Positions 62,223-64,000 of a DNA stretch of 64,000 bases are shown here, piece after piece. Within the stretch, counting starts at the first letter, position 1. The number at the start of each line of letters is the position of its first letter. The notes beneath the pieces were generated by a model that was not told the origin of the DNA, did no database searches, and saw nothing but the letters and a program-made list of their open reading frames with translations. The DNA comes from Puniceicoccaceae bacterium Marseille-Q1082 (GTDB lineage: Bacteria; Verrucomicrobiota; Verrucomicrobiia; Opitutales; Intestinicryptomonadaceae), in the NCBI GenBank assembly GCA_904424815.1, contig CAJGBI010000002.1, positions 546,206 through 610,205 of the forward strand, read 5' to 3'. Both the position numbers and the translations under genes were made by a program.

Positions 62223-63536
62223 ATGAACGGCAAACTCACAAGCATATTGGCGGCTTCCGCGTTTTCCGCGGCGGCCCTCCTGCAAGCCCAGGACAAGGCT
62301 ACACTCGACCTTCTCGTTTCCAAAGGCGTCATCACGCGCGCCGAGGCCGACAAGGTCGCCAAAAAATCGGTTCAGGTTTCCTCAAAGGAAAAGAACGCGC
62401 AAAAGCTCACCTTCTCGGGAAGGACGCAGGTTCAGTACCAGTGGCTGAACTCCGAGGACAGGGCGGGGAACAATTCGTCCGTCTCCAAGAACGGATTCCA
62501 GATGCGCCGCATCTACTTCGGCATGGGCGCCGACCTCGGCGCGGGCTGGTCGGGCTCGGTTGTGCTCGACATCGCCAAGACCGGCACCCCGGGCGCCGAC
62601 TACGTCGAAGAGGCCTTCATCTCCAAGAAGGTGGACGTCGACTACCTCAAAGGCAAGCTCGACCTCGGGTACAAGAAGGTCAACTTCGCGTTTGAGGAAA
62701 ACACATCCTCCGGCAAGCTGCTGACTATCGAGCGCTCGATAGCCACCCGCTATTTCGTGGAGCCCCAGAAGTCCGGATACGGTCAGAAGGGCAACATCGG
62801 GTTCGGCTCGCACTATGTGGGCGGCTACTGGAACGGCGAAGTCATGCAGATCGACGGGCTTTCCTACGCGGTGGCGGTGACGAATTCTCAGAACTACAAC
62901 TTCAAGCCCGGCGGCGACGGCGCGGACAACTCCGTCAACGTGTGGCTTTCCGCCGCCTACAAGAACAAGGCGGATTTCGGCGACGCCAACGTGCTCAGCT
63001 ATGAAATCGGCGTCAACGGCGGCTTCGGCCCGGGCGCCAACACCACCGACGCCAGCTACGCCGAAAACGGCTCGATATGGGGCATAAACCCGTACATCAA
63101 GATCGGGTTCAGGGGCCTGACGCTATGGGCGGACTACCTGTTGGCCGACATAGAGCACGGCAGGCTGTCGCCGAACGGCGACGTGGAAAACGCCATGCCG
63201 CAGGGCTTCAACGTGGGCGTGGAATACAAGTTCGACATCGGCGAATTCGGCGCGATAGCCCCCACCGTCCGCTACTCCGCCCTTTTCACCAACGGCAGGG
63301 GCGTGAAGATCTCCGACGCCATGAGCTCGGCGCCATCCATAAAATCCGACGGCACGGACTTCTACAACAACGCCCAGAGCATATTCGCCGGCGTCAACTG
63401 GTACATCGACGGCCACAACGTGAAGTTCCAGCTCGGCTACGAATGGGCCGAATTCTGGGGCAACCCCGCCAACCCCTCCGCCGACTCGAGGGCGTATGTC
63501 GACGCGGTGCGCGCGCAGATGCAGATACTCTTCTGA
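62223..63536 (+). CDS. Phosphate-selective porin (OprO/OprP family)
   Basis: The 437-aa precursor (ATG at 62223) has a signal peptide ending LLQAQ, then a short periplasmic helix with LLVSKGVITRAEADKV, and a beta-barrel of about 16 strands with alternating aromatic residues, starting LTFSGRTQVQYQW and ending in RAQMQILF with the C-terminal Phe needed for outer-membrane assembly. These porins import phosphate or polyphosphate under starvation. The gene lies between phoR and pstS and has a Pho-box-like site upstream. Confidence 0.9.
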   Translation: MNGKLTSILAASAFSAAALLQAQDKATLDLLVSKGVITRAEADKVAKKSVQVSSKEKNAQKLTFSGRTQVQYQWLNSEDRAGNNSSVSKNGFQMRRIYFGMGADLGAGWSGSVVLDIAKTGTPGADYVEEAFISKKVDVDYLKGKLDLGYKKVNFAFEENTSSGKLLTIERSIATRYFVEPQKSGYGQKGNIGFGSHYVGGYWNGEVMQIDGLSYAVAVTNSQNYNFKPGGDGADNSVNVWLSAAYKNKADFGDANVLSYEIGVNGGFGPGANTTDASYAENGSIWGINPYIKIGFRGLTLWADYLLADIEHGRLSPNGDVENAMPQGFNVGVEYKFDIGEFGAIAPTVRYSALFTNGRGVKISDAMSSAPSIKSDGTDFYNNAQSIFAGVNWYIDGHNVKFQLGYEWAEFWGNPANPSADSRAYVDAVRAQMQILF

Positions 63537-63545
63537 TGTAAAAAC

Positions 63546-63578
63546 GGGCTCCGCGCCCGGCGGCGCGGGGCCTTTCTC
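63546..63578 (+). terminator. GC-rich hairpin between porin and pstS
   Basis: GGGCTCCGCGCC and GGCGCGGGGCC pair around CGGC and are followed by TTTCTCC. A terminator or attenuator that could lower pstS read-through. Confidence 0.6.
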
Positions 63579-63609
63579 CCCAAGAAAACGACAGAAAAAT
63601 TTTTCCACT

Positions 63610-64000
63610 ATGAAAAAGACAATAGCCACAACAATGACGTTAATCGCCCTCGCGGCGGCGGCTTTCACCTCCGCGCCCGCGATGGCCGAAAAGAACATCG
63701 TAATCGACGGCTCGACCACGGTGGGGCCGATCGCCAAGGCGTTCGCCGACTACTACAAGGAAAAGACCGGAATAGGCGCCACCATCAGCGAGTCCGGCAG
63801 CGGCAACGGCGTGAAGAGCCTCATCAACGGCGCGTGCGACATCGCCAACATGTCGCGCTTCATGAAGGATTCCGAATTCAAGACCTGCGTGAAAAAGGGC
63901 ATTCTGCCCGTAGCGCACGTCGTGGCGTTCGACGGCCTTGCGGTCGTGGTGAACCCCGCGAACAAAGTCGGGGCGCTCACGATGGCGCAGCTGGCGGACA
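63610..64000 (+). CDS. pstS: Phosphate-binding protein PstS (partial, 5' part)
   Basis: The first 130 codons are present; the gene runs off the window. A signal peptide (MKKTIATTMTLIALAAAAFTSAPAMA) precedes NIVIDGSTTVGPIAKAF and SESGSGNGVKSL, the phosphate-binding Thr/Ser loops of PstS, and GACDIANMSR. It captures phosphate in the periplasm for the Pst ABC transporter. Located after the phosphate porin, consistent with a Pho regulon block. Confidence 0.93.
   Translation, partial: MKKTIATTMTLIALAAAAFTSAPAMAEKNIVIDGSTTVGPIAKAFADYYKEKTGIGATISESGSGNGVKSLINGACDIANMSRFMKDSEFKTCVKKGILPVAHVVAFDGLAVVVNPANKVGALTMAQLAD

Overview
The window looks like a chromosomal segment of a GC-rich Gram-negative bacterium interrupted by a large AT-richer accessory island. 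Both flanks are GC-rich with tight operons, an outer-membrane phosphate porin and exopolysaccharide genes. FabV, GH127- and GH78-type glycosidases, DUF3987 proteins and the integrase box-II style (NxLRHS) fit a Verrucomicrobiota lineage, perhaps Opitutae from a gut or polysaccharide-rich habitat. That placement is an inference; no rRNA is present to settle it.

Left chromosome (1-6.7 kb): the 3' end of a GH127/DUF1680-like glycosidase, an ispA-like prenyl synthase followed by fabV on the minus strand, and a secreted GH78 alpha-L-rhamnosidase.

Accessory island (about 6.7-52.4 kb): successive insertions at a tRNA-Arg(CCT) gene. Full copies of this tRNA lie at 8901 and 35978, and an inverted 5' half lies at 52291-52328 close to the right island edge. 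The first part holds a HipA-family kinase (HipH/YjjJ type) and a decayed excisionase. Between the two full tRNAs are: an IS30 element; a Mza-type defence operon (GHKL ATPase, Z1 helicase, DUF4420 nuclease, AIPR) followed by a C5-methyltransferase, an Mrr-like nuclease and a frameshifted Vsr; an inverted element core (DUF3987, Toprim primase, excisionase); a six-gene restriction-modification cluster with two adenine methyltransferases, a MutH/Sau3AI-type nuclease and a HARE-HTH/GIY-YIG nuclease; an ISL3 element; a tyrosine integrase; an AbiEi-like protein; and a second element core (excisionase, RepA-like ATPase, DUF3987). Beyond the second tRNA come 1.4 kb of non-coding DNA with iterons, large palindromes and a 300-bp block shared with the first core, a Fic protein, three small mobile-element genes, and a phosphorothioation (Ssp-type) system. 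In the Ssp locus sspBCD is divergent from sspA and is accompanied by a PLD nuclease, an SF2 helicase and a second GHKL ATPase.

Right chromosome (52.4-64 kb): an eight-gene minus-strand operon for a modified surface polysaccharide (acyl carrier protein, acyl-activating ligase, SDR reductase, acyltransferase-like protein, deacetylase, mannose-6-phosphate isomerase, a Gmd-like protein with altered catalytic residues, and a glycosyltransferase). Then come phoR-phoB, a phosphate-selective porin and pstS, with two matching 24-bp Pho-box-like repeats between phoR and the porin.

The main theme of the island is layered DNA-based defence: at least three modification or restriction chemistries (C5-cytosine, N6-adenine, backbone sulfur) and two separate GHKL-ATPase/helicase/nuclease sets. 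Three genes are each broken by a one-base change in a homopolymer run, which suggests either recent decay, contingency switching or sequencing error.
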